Positions 12,295-24,341 are shown, counted from the first letter of the stretch. The stretch: 64,000 nucleotides of DNA from Rugalucina vietnamica (GCA_964017185.1 OZ024871.1:8362214-8426213); one strand, 5' to 3'. A program made the numbers and translations. The notes: generated by a model from the sequence alone, not told the origin.

Positions 12295-12360
12295 ATAGTG
12301 GTTTTTCCCACCAACAGTTATGGTCTTATGAAGACGGGACCTCGGTTTATCGAACGAGCG
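12295..12360 (-). mobile_element. SINE tail fragment
   Basis: The sequence TCCCACCAACAGTTATGG followed by GGGACCTCGGTTTAT matches the body of the threonine-tRNA-type SINE at 54028-54191. The tRNA head is absent. A mirrored copy lies at about 20600-20655. Confidence 0.5.
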
Positions 12361-12489
12361 ACGCCTAGTTATACACATGAGTGTCTAAAATAATCGAATT
12401 CTGCATTGGAAGCTGTTAAAATGGAGGCATTTTATTCGCGCCAAGCATTTGTAAAACCGACTCGCATTGAACGAGTAACGCATCTTTAA

Positions 12490-13224
12490 GGGGATGCCAA
12501 TTGTCAAAAACTAATACTTGTATAATTTTTACCTGTACAAAGAAAAATGACAATTTTTCTAAGGAGACTGGGCATTCTTGACACATTCTTGTATGAGTCA
12601 TTCAAACATCGAATACATATTCTTTTATGCCCCAAACCTCAGCTCTAGAGGGCTCAGCAGCACGCTTATCAGCATTGTTCAAGTCACTTCCTGGTTTGAT
12701 TCCATTGTCATCCGTCTGGCATGCCGGATAAATTTTACTAAAAGCTTTCACCGTAAACATGATCCCCAATGTTTTGACTACAATCTGTGAAAGTATTTTG
12801 AACAAAAAGTCAATATTTTGGGAGAAATCATACTATTTACTGTATCTGCTGTATAAGGTTTTCAGCATATATGATAAATACCATGTTTTCCCCGAGAAGA
12901 AATCATCTCCGAGTGGACAAACTTTCACAGATTGTAGTCTGGCTTTTGGAGATCATGTTTATGGTGGTAGCTTTTAGTAAAACTTATCCAGCATCCCAGA
13001 CAGATGACAACGGAATCAAACCAGGAAGTAACTTGACCAATGCTGATAAGCGTGCTGCTGAGCCCTCTAGAGCTGAGTTTTTGGGCATAAAATAATCTGT
13101 ATTTGATGTTTGAATGACTCATACAAGAATGTTTCAAGACTATCCAGTCTCCTTGGAAAAATTGTCATTTTTCTTTATACAGGTAAAATTATACAAGTAT
13201 TAGATTTTAACAATTGGCATCCCC
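12490..13224. mobile_element. 735-bp TTAA foldback element, left arm only
   Basis: The ends are GGGGATGCCAATTGTC and its near-complement, flanked by TTAA at 12486-12489 and 13225-13228. The two halves (about 12490-12795 and 12918-13224) are inverted repeats of roughly 300 bp, leaving a loop of about 120 bp. The right arm of the giant repeat reads straight through with a single TTAA (reverse complement of about 20468-20480), a precise empty site. TTAA duplication is characteristic of piggyBac-type and some Kolobok-type transposons. No transposase is present, so this is a non-autonomous element. Confidence 0.85.
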
Positions 13225-14210
13225 TTAATGGCAAACATGATAAGTGATATATATATGATGCTATTTTAGAAAATACTTCGTGTCAAAGGTCACTTCTGGT
13301 TCCTTGTTCCACCAGAATTAGACAGTTTGACGGAAATACAACAATTTTCATTTCTAGGCGTTTCCTTCTCGCACTCAACCTGCGAAACCAGTCAAATGTT
13401 CTTATTAAACTCATTTTGTAACTGTCTTATATCAACTACGTATTTATTCTCGCCATGTGATTTACTGAGCCACTGAGAGACAAAGTCCTCTACGGAACGT
13501 GTGAGAGTGTGTTTGTTAGAGTGTGTATGCGCGCTTAAAATTCAGAATATTGTTGTCCTGTTTTAGGGTTAAGCAAGGTTCGCAGCACGTTTGATCAGCT
13601 GGCTAACCTGCACTCCGATACACTTCGTGACCTCGCTCCTTTTCTGTGTATGGAGAGGTCTAACAGAATACCGATGGAAATATTCCGTCTAGCAGCATGT
13701 AATGAAAACCAGAGGACCAATGGTCCTGTAAACGCTGACCGGAGACCTAGTTGTCACTTTTCCCCATGTAAAAGTTTCCAAAATTGACCTTGCCGCTAAA
13801 TAGGTCAAGGTCATCCCAGGGTCATCATTTTATGAAACTACATGTATGATGGGCTGAAGTCATCGATGCTACATACCAAGTTTCGTGAAAATCAGCCTGC
13901 CGGTTCTGGAGAAGAAAATTTTTGAGTGGTTTTTACCATATACAGAATTTTCGTTCCCCCTACCCATGGATGCTCCACATGAAAATTTCTCTGTGATTGG
14001 TCCAGCGGTTTCAGAGATGAAGATGCTATGGACAACAGACTGGCCCCTAAATTAATCACATTCCTTCATCTACTCCATTAGTTATCTGCATCTACCACTT
14101 TTCAGGTCTCAGGCTGCAATCATTTTTTAAAAAGTCCATAGTTTTCACTTTTTCCCATGTAAAAGCCTCTGTTTACAAAATTGACCTTGCCGTAAAATGG
14201 GTCAAGGTCA

Positions 14211-14357
14211 TGCGCGGATCCAGAGGGGGGGGGGGGTCCGGATCCCCCCCCTGGAATCTGAAAATTTTACCTAAAAAAGGTAGTTTTGGGATTTTTTTGG
14301 GCTTGGACCCCCCTCTGCGACAATATTTTACCATTTTGATAGGACCCCCTCTCGTAA
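14211..14357. mobile_element. G/C-rich MITE (GCGGATCCAG ends)
   Basis: An insertion begins GCGGATCCAGAGGGGG, passes through CCCCCCCTGGAATCTG, and ends in GGACCCCCTCTCG. It interrupts a tandem-core repeat of the surrounding element. The mirror copy at 19784-19936 means it predates the inverted repeat. Its ends are G- and C-rich runs, which makes exact boundaries uncertain. Confidence 0.6.
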
Positions 14358-14559
14358 AGGTCATCCAAGGGTCATCATTTTATCAAATTATGATGGGCTG
14401 GAGTCATCAGTGCTACATACCGATTTTCGATAAAAACGGCCTGCCGGCTCTGGTGAGGAAGATTTTAGAGTGGTTTTAGCCATATATGGGCGTGGCGGCC
14501 ATCTTGGTCATGTAACCCAGATTTCACAAACAAACTTTCGTTGCCCCTACCCATAGATG

Positions 14560-14795
14560 TCTTGGTGTTTGAAAAATTTTTTGTGCTGTTGGCGCCTTAT
14601 GTATGTTTTCATATTTTTAGTTAAGTTGAGGTAACTGAGTGGCCACCTATTGGGAGGATGGCTGCTCGTTCGGCTTGCGGTGTGTTTCATGGTGTGAGTG
14701 CCTGATTGTTGGTTTGGTTTTTTCCCGCCTCGGTTTTTGGAGTGGGAATCTTTTTCTGATTGCGCCTTTTCCTGATCTTTGCCTACTTGTACCTT
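14560..14795 (+). mobile_element. Retroelement 3' tail, left arm only
   Basis: This 236-bp piece matches the last part of the retroelement tail, from TCTTGGTGTTT to CTTGTACCTT. The right arm at about 19570-19580 lacks it and reads continuously from CCCATAGATG into CTCCACATAAAA. No target duplication is seen. At most one base of target was lost, and short matches exist at both junctions. Confidence 0.8.
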
Positions 14796-14854
14796 TCCAC
14801 ATAAAATTTCACTTTGATTGGCCAAGCGGTTTCAGAGATGAAGATATTTTTAAT

Positions 14855-15087
14855 ATTCAGTTTAACGTTCCTTTCAAGATAACTTCAGCTCATATGAAAC
14901 GGACCAATCAGTTGGTGGGGCGAAAACGGGTGAACCCCGAGAAAAAAACACCTTGCACACCCGCAAGCAGAACTTAGCTTGTCTCACATGTGGCCAGTGC
15001 GGGGCACGATCCTACACCAGACACATCGGTGAGATGATCGAGTGATTAAGAAACAGCGCTCTCAACCGCTCGACCACGGGGGCCGCC
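14855..15087 (-). mobile_element. tRNA-derived SINE, family 1
   Basis: The minus-strand copy has head GGTCGAGCGGTTGAGAGCGC and a B box degraded to GGATCGTGCCCC. The body carries the CCACCAACTGATTGG-type block, and the tail reads GGAACGTTAAACTGAAT. It is inserted in a tandem-core element and mirrored at 19280-19521. Confidence 0.8.
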
Positions 15088-17000
15088 ATGAAGATTTTTG
15101 AAAAGTGTGTATGAACAACAGACTGGCCAAGGTCAAAAGATGACCTTGACCTGAATTAATTACATACAGTATACTTACCTCGACTCCATTAGTTGTCTGC
15201 ATCTGCCTTTTTCAGGTCTCAGGCTACAATCGTTTTCGAAAAATCCATAGTTTTCACTTTTTCCCATGTAACAGCCTGTTTCCAAAATTGCCCTTGCCGT
15301 AAAACAGGTCAAGGTCATCACAGGGTCATCATTTTATCAAACTATAATGGGCTGGAGTCACTGATGCTTACATACCATGTTTCGTGGAAATCGGCCTGCC
15401 GGTTCTGGAGAAGAAAAGTTTTGAGTGGTTTTTACCATATATGGGCATGGCGGCCATCTTTGTCGTGTGACTCGGATTTCATGATCAAACTTTCCTTCCC
15501 CTACCCATGGATGCTCCACATAAAATTTCAACTTGATTGGCCAAGCGGTTTCAGAGATGAAGATGTTTGAAAAGTGTGTATGGAAAACAGACTGGCCAAG
15601 GTCAAGAGATGACCTTGACTTAATTTAATCACATGCCTTCATCTACTCCATTAGTTGCCTGCATCTACATCTTTTCAGGTCTCTGGCTGCAATCGTTTTC
15701 AAAAATCCATAGTTTTCAATTTTCCCATGTAAAAGCCTATGTTTCCAAAATTGACCTTGCCGTAAAATAGGTCAAGGTCATCCCAGGGTCATCATTTTGT
15801 CAAACTTTGATGGACTGGAGTAAATACCATGTTTCGTGGAAATCGGCCCGCCAGTTCTGGAGAAGAAGATTTTTGAGTGGTTTTCACCATATATGGGCGT
15901 GGCGGCCATCTTGGTCATGTGACATGAATTTTGCGATCAAACTTGAAATGCCGCTACACAAGGAGGCTCCACGTAAAATTTCAACTTGATTGGCCTAGTG
16001 GTTTTAGAGAAGAAGATCTTTGAAATTGTGGACGACGACGAAGACGGACGACGGACGACGGATCATGGCCATCCTATAAGCTCTCCTTGTGAGCCTTCGG
16101 CTCAGGTGAGCTAAAAAAAGACTAGATGTTTCTCAGTTTTATAATCATTTATTTACTTGAAAATAACATTGAGTAAGTTTGAAGATTGATTATATTTATT
16201 TGAAGTCAACCAGACAAACAGCACGCATACTACAAGAAAATAAATGAGGATCATACAGAAAGCCTGTGGCTTGCAAAAATCATCTTAAATTCGTAATCAT
16301 CACACTCGATATGACTGAAATATTGTTGAAGGTCTACAAAACCTCAAATTATAAGTATGGCTATGCATAATGTAGTTAGGATATTGCACTTATGACATGC
16401 AGATGGCGGTTGAATGGGATCAAAACAAAACATCAACCAAATAAACCCCACCAAGCTTTCGAGTATCTGTTTGAAATACATGTATAAACATGCCAAATGA
16501 ATTATGTTCGCTCACGAGACAGCACGTGAAACTGTAGTTTTTACACTTTATAAATATACATATATCTGTACAGGTACACTATACTATTTGAGTTAATGCC
16601 TTACGTCCGCGGAAAACATTTAAAGTCATTCAGGGTGGCTAACTTATCCTAGCCACAATATTCCTGTACAAGCCTTCAGAATATGAACATTTTTTTGTCC
16701 CCAAGAAAGAAATATTGACTTGAGGATCGCTCAAAGATCAGCTCTTCTACCAAAAAAAAAAAAAAAAAAAAAAATACGATCGAGCTGTCGATTTCAATAG
16801 GTTAAAAGTCAACAAGAGAGAAACATTAATGTGAGGTGCCGTCTCGCACTTCAATTCCTTTACGATTTAAGTATTTTATGCACAAGGGCATTTCCTGATT
16901 TTTGCATTCGCCAATAAATATAATCAGCTGATAATACATTTTTTTTTATTTCCTTAGCTTTATTGTCACAGGGGAGACAAATTAAGAAAAGAAAAAAAGC

Positions 17001-17070
17001 GGTCCGACCAGGACTCGAACCCTGAACCTTTCGTTTTGAATCCTAGCACGCTAGCTACTGAGCTACAGAG
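17001..17070 (-). other. tRNA-like sequence in the inner left end
   Basis: On the minus strand it reads TGTAGCTCAGTAGCTAGC and then GGGTTCGAGTCCTGG, the A- and B-box-like pair seen near every end of the giant element. The end of its unit is at 17270, about 200 bp away. Confidence 0.65.
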
Positions 17071-17200
17071 CTAGACGACCTACACTATAACATTTATTGC
17101 ATTTTTTATTTAATTCGCCTCCGTTGGGCTGTTGGTAGTTTTGACTGTGCAATTCTTCATATTGCCCCTCGTCTTAGTCTCACATATACCCTCACGAGTC

Positions 17201-17270
17201 GTCCCCCATCACACAGAAAGTCGTAACCGCACGCACCAGCAGCATTTACGTTCAAAAGTGAAAAATGTCT
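17201..17270. other. Unpaired centre of the giant inverted repeat
   Basis: These 70 bases occur once at the centre. They equal the terminal 70 bases of the outer ends (compare the reverse complement of 8679-8748 and 24471-24540), finishing in AAAAATGTCT at 17270. So the left unit has a complete inner end while the right unit begins inside the terminal repeat at GACTCGTAAGGG. Confidence 0.75.
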
Positions 17271-17400
17271 GACTCGTAAGGGCATATGTGAGACTAAGAC
17301 GAGGGGCAATATGAAGAATTACACAGACAAAACTACCAACAGCCCAACGGAGTCGAATTAAATAAGACATGCAATAAATGTTATAGTGTAGGACGTCTAT

Positions 17401-17470
17401 CTCTGTAGCTCAGTAGGTAGCAAGCTTGGAATCAAAACGAAAGGTTCTGGGTTCGAGTCCTGGTCGGACC
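17401..17470 (+). other. tRNA-like sequence in the inner right end
   Basis: It has TGTAGCTCAGTAGGTAGC and GGGTTCGAGTCCTGG at tRNA spacing, with a drawable T-arm of CTGGG/CCTGG (partly G-U). The acceptor stem does not pair. It mirrors 17001-17070. Confidence 0.65.
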
Positions 17471-19279
17471 GCTTTTTTCTTTTCTTTATTTGTCTCCCCT
17501 GTGACAATAAAGCTAAGGAAATAAAAAAAAATGTATTATCAGCTGATTATATTTATTGGCGAATGCAAGAATCAGGAAATGCCCTTGTGCATAAAATACT
17601 TAAATCGTAAAGGAATTGAAGGAGACGGCACCTCACATTAATGTTTCTCTCTTGTTGATTTTTAACCTGTTGAAATCGACAGCTCGATCGTATTTGTTTT
17701 GGTAGAGGAGCTGATCTTCGAGCGATCCTCATGTCAATATTTCTTTCTTGGAGACATAAAAATGTTCATATTCTGAAGGCTTGTACAGGAATATTGTGGC
17801 TAGGATAAGTTAGCCACAATGAATGACTTTAAATGTTTTCCGCGGACGTAAGGCACTAACTCAAATAGTATAGTGTACCTGTACAGACATATGTATGTAT
17901 ATATAAGGTGTAAAAACTACAGTTTCACGTGCTGTCTCGTGAGCGAACATAATTCATTTGGCAAGTTTATACATGTATTTCAAACAGATACTCGAAAGCT
18001 TGGTGGGGTTTATTTGGTTGATGTTTCGTTTTGATCCCATACAACACCCATCTGCATGTCATAAGGGCGATATCCTAACTTCATTATGCATATAGCCATA
18101 CTAATAATTTGAGGTTTTGTAGGCCTTCAACAGTATTTCAGCCATATCGAGTGCGATAATTACGAATTTTAGATGATTTTTGCAAGCCACAGGCTTTCTG
18201 TATGATCCTCATTTATTCTCTTGTAGTATGCGTGCTGTTTGTCTGGTTGACTTCAAATAAATATAATTAATCTTCAAACTAACACAATGTTATTTTCAAG
18301 TAAATAAATGATTATAAAACTAAGAAACATCTAGTCTTTTTTTTTTAGCTCACCTGAGCCGAAGGCTCACAAGGAGAGCTTATAGGATGGCCATGATCCG
18401 TCGTCCGTCTTCGTCGTCGTCAACAATCTTCTTCTCTGAAACCACTTGGCCAATCAAGTTGAAATTTTATGTGGAGCCTCCTTGTGTAGCGGCATTTCAA
18501 GTTTGATCGCGAAATCCATGTCACATGACCAATATGGCCGCCACGCCCATATATGGTAAAAACCACCCAAAAATCTTCTCCTCCAGAACCGGCGGGCCGA
18601 TTCCCACGAAACTTGGAATTTACCATCAGTGACTCCAGCCCATTAAATTTTGGCAAAATGATGACCCTGGGATGACCATGACCTATTTTACGGCAAGGTC
18701 AATTTTGGAAACATAGGCTTTTACATGGGAAAAAGTGAAAACTATTGATTTTTTTTAAACGATTGCAGCCAGAGACCTGAAAAGAGGAAGATGCAGACAA
18801 CTAATGGAGTAGATAAAAGTATGTGATTAAATTAGGTCAAGGTCATCTTTTGACCTTGGCCAGTCTGTTTTCCATACACACTTTTCATACATCTTCATCT
18901 CTGAAACCGCTTGGCCAATCAAGTTGAAATTTTATGTGGAGCATCCATGGGTAGGGGGAACGAAAGTTTGATCATGAAATCCGAGTCACATGACAAAGAT
19001 GGCCGCCATCAGTGACTCCAGCCCATTATAGTTTGATAAAATGATGGCCCTGGGATGACCTTGACCTGTTTTACGGCAAGCTTAATTTTGGAAACAGGCT
19101 GTTACATGGGAAAAAGTGAAAACTATGGATTTTTCGAAAACGATTGCAGCCTGAGACCTGAAAAAGGCAGATGCAGACAACTAATGGAGTAGATGTAAGT
19201 ATGTAATTAATTTAGGTCAAGGTCATCTTTTGACCTTGACTAGTCTGTTGTTCATACACACTTTTAAAACATCTTCATG

Positions 19280-19521
19280 GCGGCCCCCGTGGTCGAGCGG
19301 TTGAGAGCGCTGTTTCTTAATCACTCGATCATCTCACCGCTGTCTCTGGTGTAGGATCGCGCCCCGCACTGGCCACATGTGAGACAAGCTAAGTTCTGCT
19401 TGCGGGTGTGCCAGGTGGTTTTTCTCGGGGTTCTGCCGTTTTCGCCCCACCTACTGATTGGCCCGTTTCATATGAGCTGAAATTATCTTAATAGAGACGT
19501 TAAACTGAATATAAAAAAATA
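19280..19521 (+). mobile_element. tRNA-derived SINE, family 1
   Basis: The head is GGTCGAGCGGTTGAGAGCGC. The B-box position reads GGATCGCGCCCC, the body CCACCTACTGATTGGCCC, and the tail GAGACGTTAAACTGAAT with an A-rich end. It is the mirror of 14855-15087. Confidence 0.8.
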
Positions 19522-19783
19522 AATCTTCACCTCTGAAACCGCTTGGCCAAACAAATTGAAATTTTATGTGGAGCATCTATGGGTAGGGGGAACGAAAGTT
19601 TGTTTGTGAAATCTGGGTTACATTTCCAAGATGGCCGCCACGCCCATATATGGCTAAAACCACTCAAAAATCTTCTTCACCAGAGCCGGCAGGCCGATTT
19701 TCACGAAAATCGGTATGTAGCATCGATGACTCCAGCCCATCATAATTTGAAAAAATGATGACCCTTGGAAGACCTTGATTTGC

Positions 19784-19936
19784 GGATCCAGACATTTGTA
19801 CGAGAGGGGGTCCAACCAAAATGGTAAAATATTGTCGCAGACGAGGAGGGGGGGGTCCAACCCCCCAAAAAATCCCAAAATTACCCTGTTTAGGTAAACT
19901 TTTCAGATTCCGGGGGGGGGACGGACCCCCGTAGAG
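19784..19936. mobile_element. G/C-rich MITE (mirror copy)
   Basis: It begins GCGGATCCAGACATTTG and includes the GAGGGGGTCC and GGGGGGGTCCAACCCCCC runs. It is the counterpart of 14211-14357, and the adjoining core repeat is deleted on its far side. Confidence 0.55.
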
Positions 19937-20992
19937 CGTTTACAGGACCATTGGTCCTCTGGTTTTCATTACGTGTTGCTAGACGGAATATTTCCATCGG
20001 TATTCTGTTAGACCTCTCCATACACAGAAAAGGAGCGCGGTCACGAAGTGTATCGGTGCGCAGGTTAGCCAGCTGATCAAACGTGCTGCGAACCTTGCTT
20101 AACCCTAAAACAGGACAACAATATTCTGACTTTTAAGCGCGCATACACACTCTAACTCACAAACACACACTTAGTTCACGCAAACACGTTCCGTAGAGGA
20201 CTTTGTCTCGCAGTGGCTCAGTCAGTCGCCTCCTAAAATAACATGGCAAAAATAAATGCGTAGTTGATATAAGACAGGTACAAAATGATTTTAATAAGAA
20301 CATTTGACTCGTTTCGCAGGTTGAGCGAGAGAACGAAACGCCTACAAATGAAAATTGTTGTCTTTCCGTTAAACTGTCTAATTCTGATGGAACAAGGAAC
20401 AAGAAGTGACCTTTGACACGAAATATTTTCTAAAATCGCATCATATATATATCACTTATCATGGTTGCCATTAAAGATGCGTTACTCGTTCAATACGAGT
20501 CGGATTTACAAATGCTTGGCGCGAAGAAACTGCCTCCGTTTTAACAGCTTCCAATACAGAATTCGATTATTTTAGACACTCGTGTGTATAACTAGGCGTC
20601 GCTCGTTCGATAAACCGAGGTCCCGGCTTCATATGACCATAACTGTTGGTGGGAAAAACCACTATCAACTATTTGTTATCGCCATGTGACATTTTACATA
20701 CTGGCTTATGTATATACGTACATTGGTTCTGCTAAGCTACATTTTCACGTGTTTTTCGTGGACGCACAGAAAACTTTATACATGTACACATGGCATGATT
20801 TACGATTTGAAACATAAGTTGATCTTTAATTTTATGTGCAGTTTTTTATTCTACGCCTTACAACGTTTTGACATATTTCAAGTCATCTCGAGCATGGTCG
20901 GTTATCCATATCAGGATAACGTGTCCGTGAATACCCAATGAACCACACTTTTATACAGCAAAACTATGGTATGCATGGGTATACCTATTTTA

Positions 20993-21783
20993 AGCTCACA
21001 TGAGCCCTTCGGCTCAAAAAGCGAGCTTATAGGATGACCATGCCCCCGACGTCCGTCCGACGTCGTCCGTCAACAATTTCCATGATATTCTCTTCTGAAA
21101 CCAAATGGCAAACCAAAGTTAAACTGCTTGCGGAGCATTCTTAGGAAGGGGGAACGAAAGTTTGCATAAATGACCCAGGTCACATGACTAAGATGGCCGC
21201 CATAGCTATAAATAGCTAAAACCTTTAAAACAATTTCTTCCCAGAAGCAGAAGTCCTATGATTTTGAAACTAAGTTTGAAGCATCAGGCAATAGAGTTCT
21301 ACAAAGTTGGTATACATCATAATGCTGGGATGACCTTGACCTATTTTATGGCAGGGTCAACTTAGGTCGCCCATGCATTTAAATGGGGAAAATAAGTTAA
21401 ATGAAATTAAATGGGTGGAAACTCGCGATGAGCATGCAAAGGTACTGAAGATTTATGTCCATGAAAACATTTAGTCCCCAGGGGTGTGTCTGCTCCTGCC
21501 CGGGGGCTATATACATGCATATGACCAAAATATTCAAACATCTCTGCAACCGCATGGCCGATCAAAGCCACACTTCATGGAAAGGGAACGAAAGATTGTA
21601 TAAATGGCCTCCATGGCTATAAACTGCAAAAACCTTTAAAATGTTCTTCAGAACCAGTAGGCCTATGATTTTGAAACTTGGCATTAAGCATCTACAAAGT
21701 TTATACATGGCCTAAATCATGACCCAGGGATGATATTGACCTATTTTACGGCAAGGTCAACTTAGGATGCCCATGCATCTGAA
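20993..21783 (+). mobile_element. GCTCACCTGAGC tandem-core element, partial (mirror copy)
   Basis: It starts AGCTCACATGAGCCCTTCGG and carries two core repeats. It stops at GCCCATGCATCTG, next to the ACATAGATTG hairpin block at about 21785-21858. It mirrors 11181-11968. Confidence 0.7.
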
Positions 21784-22345
21784 AAAACAGATTGTGAGTA
21801 CTCGTTAGAACTGCCTCTGCGAGGCAGTTTTAGCGTGTACCAACAATCTATGTTTTGAGCAAAATAAAAAGATAAAAATGTTGAACTGAAAATTTTTATT
21901 TTTTACAACTTTAAAAACACTGTATATCGCTTGTTAAGGTTTTGTTATGCTAGCGTCAAGATACACGGCACCATTTTAGTGCACATGTATTACACATGCT
22001 AACAACAGAGCTACATGTACAACACCTTGGTCATTCTTAACCTTACTCATATGGGCATTTTTTGCGTCCGGAAGCGGGCGAGCATAAATGCGCATAAGCT
22101 TCTTAATCAGAATTTACATAAATAATAAATTTGATTGGTTTGTTGATTTGAGGTTTAACGTTAATCCAACAGCAAAGGTCATATGGAAACGAGACATCAG
22201 TTTATAGTATCATCCGACAGACTTAAGGATCCCGGGATCAAACCCGCGGTCCCTGATTTAAAAGGACGAACACATGCCGTTAACACTAACTGTTTTCGGT
22301 TTGTCAAGCAGCAATGTGGTTTGATAACTGATCCTGCTTGATAAA

Positions 22346-22381
<36 letters not shown>

Positions 22382-22738
22382 CGAGGGGCCGTGGGACAAA
22401 ATTTCAACAGCCAAACACAGCACAATACTAGGTTCACGGATGTCGTTTCGATTGTTTAAATATAAAAAGCCGGTAAATTGAGCACGTAAAATGTCTGCGT
22501 GATATACTGTGCATAAATATGTATATTCAGGAATTGTCTATCAGTATAAGCAACATCGTAAATGCCTGCGATACAACAAAAATCCTTACAGCAAAGATTG
22601 ATGCAACATCACACAACATGTGATGGAGTAATTGAAAAAAGCAATATGGCTTTGGCAACAACCATCACCAAGACAATGAACACTTCGTCGTAGGTTGCTG
22701 CCCAATTGATCAGTCTTACAATCACAGGTGACACAAAC

Positions 22739-22850
22739 CAAATTCTGCTTGTGGGTGTGCCAAGTCGTTTTCTCAGGGTTCCCCCCCCCCACCTTGTTAC
22801 TGATTTATCCGTCTCATATTACTAAAATAATCTTGAACGGGGCGAAAATT
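22739..22850 (-). mobile_element. Headless SINE family 1 fragment, right arm only
   Basis: The segment has the CAAGTCGTTTTCTCAGGG, CACCTTGTTACTGATT and TCTTGAACGGGGCG blocks of the SINE body but no tRNA-like head. The left arm reads through the equivalent position at about 10310, so it was gained on the right or lost on the left. Confidence 0.55.
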
Positions 22851-23706
22851 GTATAAAAACGAAATTATGATCTGAAATGAGCACAATCAGACTCTTATCT
22901 GTAATCAATAGAATGACCTGGAATCGATACAATTAAATTTCACATCCTCACTAAGGTGGGCGTAGTGTAATTCTGGGCCCTGATTAGATTTTAACAGATA
23001 GCAAAACTTCTCCGATGTTACTCGCGCCAATAAGAAAAAAATGCATTTACATTCCATCATGCACGCATGTTTAATGTAAACCATATAAGGAGGAATATTC
23101 GGTGTCTCACGTGCAAATAACAACTATTTACATACTGGACCCTGGTCTCGACCGAAAGACGGAGTTACGCGTTGGATTGAACGCGCGGCCCGTTTTACGA
23201 GGCGACTGACTGAACCACGACGACATGGAGTGCTTTATGGAAACACTTTAGCAACTCATAAAAATAATATTGTGTTAGTTTTATTGTAATCATATTTATT
23301 TGAATTCAACCAAGTAAACAACACGCATACAATATCAGAAAGAATAAATATGGACCAAAAAGAAAACTTATGTCTTGCCAAATTAATTTACTACATCGTA
23401 ACCAGCACACTGGATATGGCTGAATTACTGTTGAAGGTCTACAATAAACAAAATTAGTTGTGTGGCTTGGCGAAAAAAAAGCTACATGTAGGATGTTGCC
23501 TCCATCGCACTTCGTATGGCATGCAGATGACTATCGAATGAGCGAAACTTCGACATCAAGCTGATAATCTGTTTGAAATATAAACAGAATGAATTATGTT
23601 CGCTCACGAAACAGCACGTGAAACTGTAGTTTTACATCTAATAAACACAGATATACATGTATCTGAACATGTACACTATACTATTCGATTTATTGTCTTG
23701 CGCATT

Positions 23707-23917
23707 TTAGTTCAGTTTTACGTCCCTTTCAAGATTATTTCAGCTCACCAATCAGTAGGTGGGGTGAAAACGTGAGCACCCTAAGAAAAACCACCTGGCA
23801 CTCCCGCAGGTTGAACTTGGCTTGTATCATATGTGGCCAGTGTGGAGCTCGAACAGCGGTGAGATGAACGAGTGATTAAGAAACAGCGCTCTCAACCGCT
23901 CGGCCACGGGGGCCGCT
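23707..23917 (-). mobile_element. tRNA-derived SINE, family 1
   Basis: Mirror copy of 9243-9460. The minus strand begins GCGGCCCCCGTGGCCGAGCG and ends GACGTAAAACTGAAC. The B box reads GTTCGAGCTCC. Confidence 0.8.
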
Positions 23918-24272
23918 AAGTCATTAGAGGCGGTCAACTTATCCTAGCCGCATTATCTGTACCAGCCTTCAGAAAATAAATGTTGACGTGAGGATCGGTC
24001 GCGGGTCCGCTCTTCTGCCGATTACGATCAAGCTACCGGCTTAATCGGTGAAAAGACAACAAGACTTAGTGAAAAACCTATACGTGCGGACTGCCTTCTC
24101 AATACACACTTTAATCCACAAATTAACGATTTTAGTATTAAATGCAGTAGTGCATTTTGTGAGTTTTGCATTTTTTTTCTTTTCTTTTCTTTTTCATTTT
24201 CTAAGCTATATTGTCACAGATGCGAAAAAAGGAAGCAATTAAGAATAGAAAAAGAATTTTTGTCCTAGTTTT

Positions 24273-24341
24273 GTTCTAGCCGGACTCGAACCCAGGACCT
24301 TTTGGTTTTATTCCATACATGCTACCTACTGAGCTACAGAG
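24273..24341 (-). other. tRNA-like sequence in the outer right end
   Basis: The minus strand reads TGTAGCTCAGTAGGTAGC followed by GGGTTCGAGTCCGGC. It is the counterpart of 8877-8946 and lies about 200 bp inside the right terminus. Confidence 0.65.

Larger units (their letters stand above)
13705..16118 (-). mobile_element. GCTCACCTGAGC tandem-core element
   Basis: On the minus strand it starts with the hairpin GCTCACCTGAGCCGAAGGCT near 16118 and ends with the GGACCATTGGTCCTCTGGTT-type hairpin near 13705. The core is made of diverged repeats of several hundred bases. Each carries blocks such as CATGGCGGCCATCTTGG, GGTTCTGGAGAAGAA and TGACCTTGACC. A G/C-rich MITE, a retroelement tail and a SINE are nested inside. 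The mirror copy is 18342-19975. Confidence 0.8.
8679..17200 (+). repeat. Left arm of giant inverted repeat
   Basis: It pairs with the right arm (17271-24540) in reverse complement for most of its length, with scattered substitutions. The left arm is about 1.25 kb longer. Visible causes are a 735-bp TTAA foldback element (12490-13224), a 236-bp retroelement tail (14560-14795), and about 425 bp of tandem-core element near 13740-14210 that is missing on the right. Confidence 0.8.
18342..19975 (+). mobile_element. GCTCACCTGAGC tandem-core element (mirror copy)
   Basis: It starts TTTTAGCTCACCTGAGCC and ends GGACCATTGGTCCTCTGG near 19968. It is the right-arm counterpart of 13705-16118 but shorter: about 425 bp present at 13740-14210 are missing next to the G/C-rich MITE. 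It contains repeated TGACCTTGACC and GGTCAAGGTCA sites. Confidence 0.8.
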
